Assembly: GCA_963693365.1 (NCBI GenBank)
Contig: CAVNZM010000004.1
Location: forward strand, 12,834,001 to 12,898,000
Reading direction: 5' to 3'
Length of the DNA: 64,000 nucleotides
From: Amoebidium appalachense
Taxonomy: Eukaryota > Ichthyosporea
The notes below the pieces were generated by a model, which saw only the letters and a list, made by a program, of their open reading frames with translations, did not search any database and was not told where the DNA came from. Position 1 is the first letter of the stretch. The number at the start of each line of letters is the position of its first letter. Shown in pieces: positions 60,894-64,000 of this stretch. A program made the position numbers and the translations under genes.

Positions 60894-62366
60894 CGTATGT
60901 GTATATATACACACACACGTGTGTGTGTGTGTGCTTGCATGGTTTGTGTGCGTGTGGAGGTGTACGTGGATCTGTATGTGTCGAAAAGAGGAGTAGGGTG
61001 GGAGAGGGAGCGAGAGGGAGAACAGGATGGTGGTGGTGGTAGGGGGGGGAAGGTGGGGAGGAAAGGGGTGCATGCTTGAGCTGATGCAAACTCGTTGACA
61101 CACCTGGACACAACGGCTTGTATGAGGAGGCTTTGGGAGTTGGAAGGAACAGAGCTATGAGAGGCTGTGTGCAACTTTTTGGTAGGCGCACGATTACACC
61201 TTTTTGTATCCCCCTCCCCCCCTCCCCCCCCCCCCCCCTCGCTGCCTCGGTGCCTAGTTCTACAGCTGTCACCGCAAAGAAACAGCAAGTATCCAAATCA
61301 TGGCATATGCGGCTCACTTGTATTATTTCTGTGCAATTTTCTCGTTTAGGCAATTTTTGCGTTTCACGTCTTGGCAGTTAAATTTTCTGCTGCTGTTACA
61401 GAGTGGGCTGGAGAGAAGCCAGGCAACGAGGCAAGCATCAGAATCATTCACAACGGCAGGTTCCAGTCGGACGACTCAACACTAGAGTCTGGTATGTTGT
61501 GTGGTGTCCTTTTTGTTATTCCCGGGTATGTGCATGTTTTTTTCTTCCTGGTTTTTTTTTTTTTTTTTTGGGGGGGGGGGGGGGGGGTTTGGTATTTTGG
61601 GCAGATGGTGTGGGCTAGACGTACGTTTAGACGACGGGGAAGAGACTGCAAGGAAAAGGAGTATAATTTTACCTTCCTTCTTTGGGGGAAAGGCGGGGAG
61701 GGGGTAGGATGGAGAGGCCAACTGAATAGTGTGTGCAATTGTCCCTATGTGTGGCCGATTTGTATTTGTGTGCTTGTGTAAGGCCGTGTATGTTTTGTGG
61801 CAAGTTGCGTGCACATGGATGACCATTTGGCGTTGTTAGGATGGGAAGGTGGGGGGAGGGGGGGGGGGGAGGGGGTATTGGTGGTGGTTATGATAGAGAT
61901 GTTGCGTGCGTGTGTGTGTGTGTGTGTGTGTGTGCTTGTGTGTGTGTGCTGCGCGTGGGGTGAAGGCGGGGGGGAGGGGGTAGCGTGTGTGTCTCTGTGT
62001 GTGTGTGTGGGGGGGGGGGGGGGGGGGGGGGGGGCATGCATCTACACGCCGTTTTTGTCTCATGTGCGAGCATGTGTGGCATGCGAGTGTGGGTGGATGA
62101 GCGAGCAATTAAAAGACACACTCGAGAATGGACATTGTGCAGCGAAAAAGACAACATGTGTGTGGGTGGAGTGAATGGTTTAGTGCTATCAATGTGGGGA
62201 AGAGAGACGGTGTCTGTAGGCTGCAAGAGGAGGGAGGGAGAGGGGAGGGACTGTGTGCCGGCTGTGATGTGGTTGTCAGTGGTAAGTTAACCAATGACCG
62301 ATATAGAGGGCAGTGATGTGAATGCGGGGTGGTGTGGTGGTGGGGTTTGGTGGTGGTGGTGGTGGT

Positions 62367-62428
<62 letters not shown>

Positions 62429-63060
62429 TTTAAGGGATGGAGGGCAGGAGGAAAGGAGAGAAGTATTTTTCGGAATTGACTGGATGCATATGCCACCGAA
62501 GAAATTATTGCGAGTAGCATATGGGGCACCTTATGGGGGTTCAATGTGTGCAAGTTGGGGGCACGATGATGTCAGTGCCTGGCCAGCCTGGATGCCCTCC
62601 ACTCACTGCAATTAATGAATTCTCCCCCCTCCCCCCCTCCCCCTTCCCCCGCCCCGCTCTTCCCCGCTCTCCTCCAAAACACAGACATGCAACTTCATCC
62701 CCCCTTCCCCCCCCCCCCCCCCCCTCTTCCCCCCTTCCTCCCCTCCCCCCCCCCCCCCTCCCCCCTCCCCCCCGTGTTCCCTATCCCCTTCCCTACTTCA
62801 TTCATCCCCCCTCCCCCTACTCCCCCTTACCACCCCTACTCTCCCCCCCCCCCCCCCCCCCCCCGGCGCCCCCCAATACCCCTTTTCTCCCCGCGCCACC
62901 CCCACCCTCTGTTTCTATTCGTGTTTGAGCAGCCAAGGCACCAGCAGGGGCCACGACGACCATGCACCTGCATGTGGTGGCACAGGGCCAAGGAGAGGGC
63001 CCCAAGGAGGGTGGGTGTTCTCCTTTTGGGCCTTGTTGCTGCGCTTGTTCTTGTGTGTTG

Positions 63061-63122
<62 letters not shown>

Positions 63123-63641
63123 GTGGTTAGTGGTGTGTGGGCAGGACGTTGCTTAACGGGATTATTGTTGTATTCTGTGCTGTGCACAAGCAAATTTTGT
63201 GCCCACAACCTCATAATGGAAATGATACCTGCAGTCCCCCCCCCCCCCCCCCCCCCCCCTCCCCCCCTTCACCACCACCACCACCACCACTCCCCATCCC
63301 CCCTCACCACAGCCGGTCACCCACCCACCCACCCACCCACCCATTGCCCGCACGCACACACACACACACACACAAACACATACACACACAAACATGCGCA
63401 CGTACATACACAAAAGTACCCCCCTCCCCCTCTCCCCCCCCCCCCCCCCCACCGGAGAGCAAAAAGCTCAAAAAGAAGCTTCTCGTTTCACACGCACAAA
63501 GACTGGGGCTTGAAAAGGGACGGGGTGAAAAACGGAACATGGACCAAACTTTGTGCTGATGGTGCCCTGTGTCGTGCAGGGATTGATGAGGGGACAGCAG
63601 CAAAGGCCAGTCGGGGTGCAAAGTGCTGCAACATTCTCTGA
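60458..63641 (+). CDS. UBL3/MUB-type membrane-anchored ubiquitin-fold protein, four exons
   Basis: Exons are 60458-60614, 61402-61491, 62933-63010 and 63580-63641, phase 1 at each junction, 128 aa. UBL3/MUB proteins have a ubiquitin fold without the Gly-Gly tail and are lipid-anchored at membranes, where they dock E2 enzymes or act as a sorting modifier. Here VPADKVQLRLLLASGKRADF begins the fold, followed by VKAYVLANWPE, IRIIHNGRFQSDDSTLE and TTTMHLHVVAQ, all conserved segments in order. The C-terminus AKCCNIL is a CAAX box with Leu last, predicting geranylgeranylation, and the Cys just before it could be palmitoylated. The length is usual for the family (about 115-120 aa plus a short N-terminal extension). 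Introns are full of repeats. It follows a ubiquitin-ligase gene on the same strand, but I see no evidence that the two are coupled. Confidence 0.92.
60814..60892. repeat. (TG)n and other low-complexity tracts in UBL3-like introns
   Basis: About 38 TG units lie in intron 1. Introns 2 and 3 contain G runs (61,570-61,587, 62,008-62,034, 62,380-62,427), C runs (62,709-62,724, 62,846-62,864, 63,237-63,259) and (TG)n at 63,064-63,119. Confidence 0.93.
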
Positions 63642-64000
63642 GTGGCCGGTATATGGGTAGATGCATGCGCACGTACAGGCACCAGACGTGCACGCACACT
63701 GCACCTAGACGCCCCTTTGGCCGGTGTGTGTATAAGCACTGGCATACGCGCACTTGCACAATTACATGTGGGCAGAGGCATGAGCAAACGATAATCACAT
63801 AACACACGTGCATGCGCGTGCACGCACACTCACACATGTCCATACAGGCAGGCACACCCACCCACCCAAATCGTGGTATAGTAGGCATGTTCTCACACAC
63901 TCATACGCACACACTCAATGGAATATTACACCCACACCCCATAAGATATAGACAACAGCAGGTCACGACTGTCCACATGACACATTTTTGTATGATTCAG
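63642..64000. other. 3' flank of the UBL3-like gene
   Basis: CA/CG-step-rich sequence without an ORF of interest. Nothing else identified up to the window edge. Confidence 0.5.

Overview
This window is nuclear DNA from a eukaryote. Its genes are split by GT-AG spliceosomal introns, and intergenic and intron space is filled with (TG/CA)n, (TC/GA)n and long C/G homopolymers. Short promoters are dense in CCAAT/ATTGG boxes. The gene content (sterol 24-C-methyltransferase, GPR1/FUN34/YaaH transporter, PQ-loop protein, CHY/RING ubiquitin ligase, UBL3-type prenylated ubiquitin-fold protein) suggests a free-living protist, alga or fungus-like organism. I cannot name the species. No bacterial, rRNA, convincing tRNA or CRISPR features were seen.

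Layout. 1-9.3 kb holds small genes: an unrecognised two-exon gene running off the left edge (-), a proline-rich coiled-coil gene with an apparent homopolymer frameshift (+), a small membrane-protein exon (-), a small protein with a duplicated Cys/His motif (+) and a GPR1/FUN34/YaaH transporter (+), separated by tandem repeats. 9.5-19 kb is mostly microsatellite and duplicated non-coding DNA with one PQ-loop gene (-) at 14.5 kb. 20.1-25.0 kb is a five-exon sterol methyltransferase (-).

26,624-51,891 is one Ty1/copia retrotransposon with near-identical LTRs (709 and 708 bp) and a 5-bp target duplication (CTCAC). Its integrase reading frame is interrupted by a second, 18,870-bp DNA transposon (29,145-48,014) with 15-bp terminal inverted repeats and a TT target duplication. 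Removing it together with one TT rejoins the integrase frame exactly. The inner element encodes a nine-exon Plavaka-type transposase and three further genes: a JmjC protein with the iron-binding and zinc-binding residues of KDM4-type histone demethylases, an unknown six-exon 594-aa protein whose first intron contains the JmjC gene, and an unknown 387-aa protein with a C2H2-like finger. A transposon carrying a putative histone demethylase is the most interesting object in the window.

53.3-63.6 kb carries two host genes on the + strand: a seven-exon RCHY1/PIRH2-like ubiquitin ligase without the usual C-terminal zinc ribbon, and a four-exon UBL3/MUB gene ending in a CAAX box. All exon models were built by eye from splice sites and checked for phase continuity. 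They are predictions, not transcript evidence.
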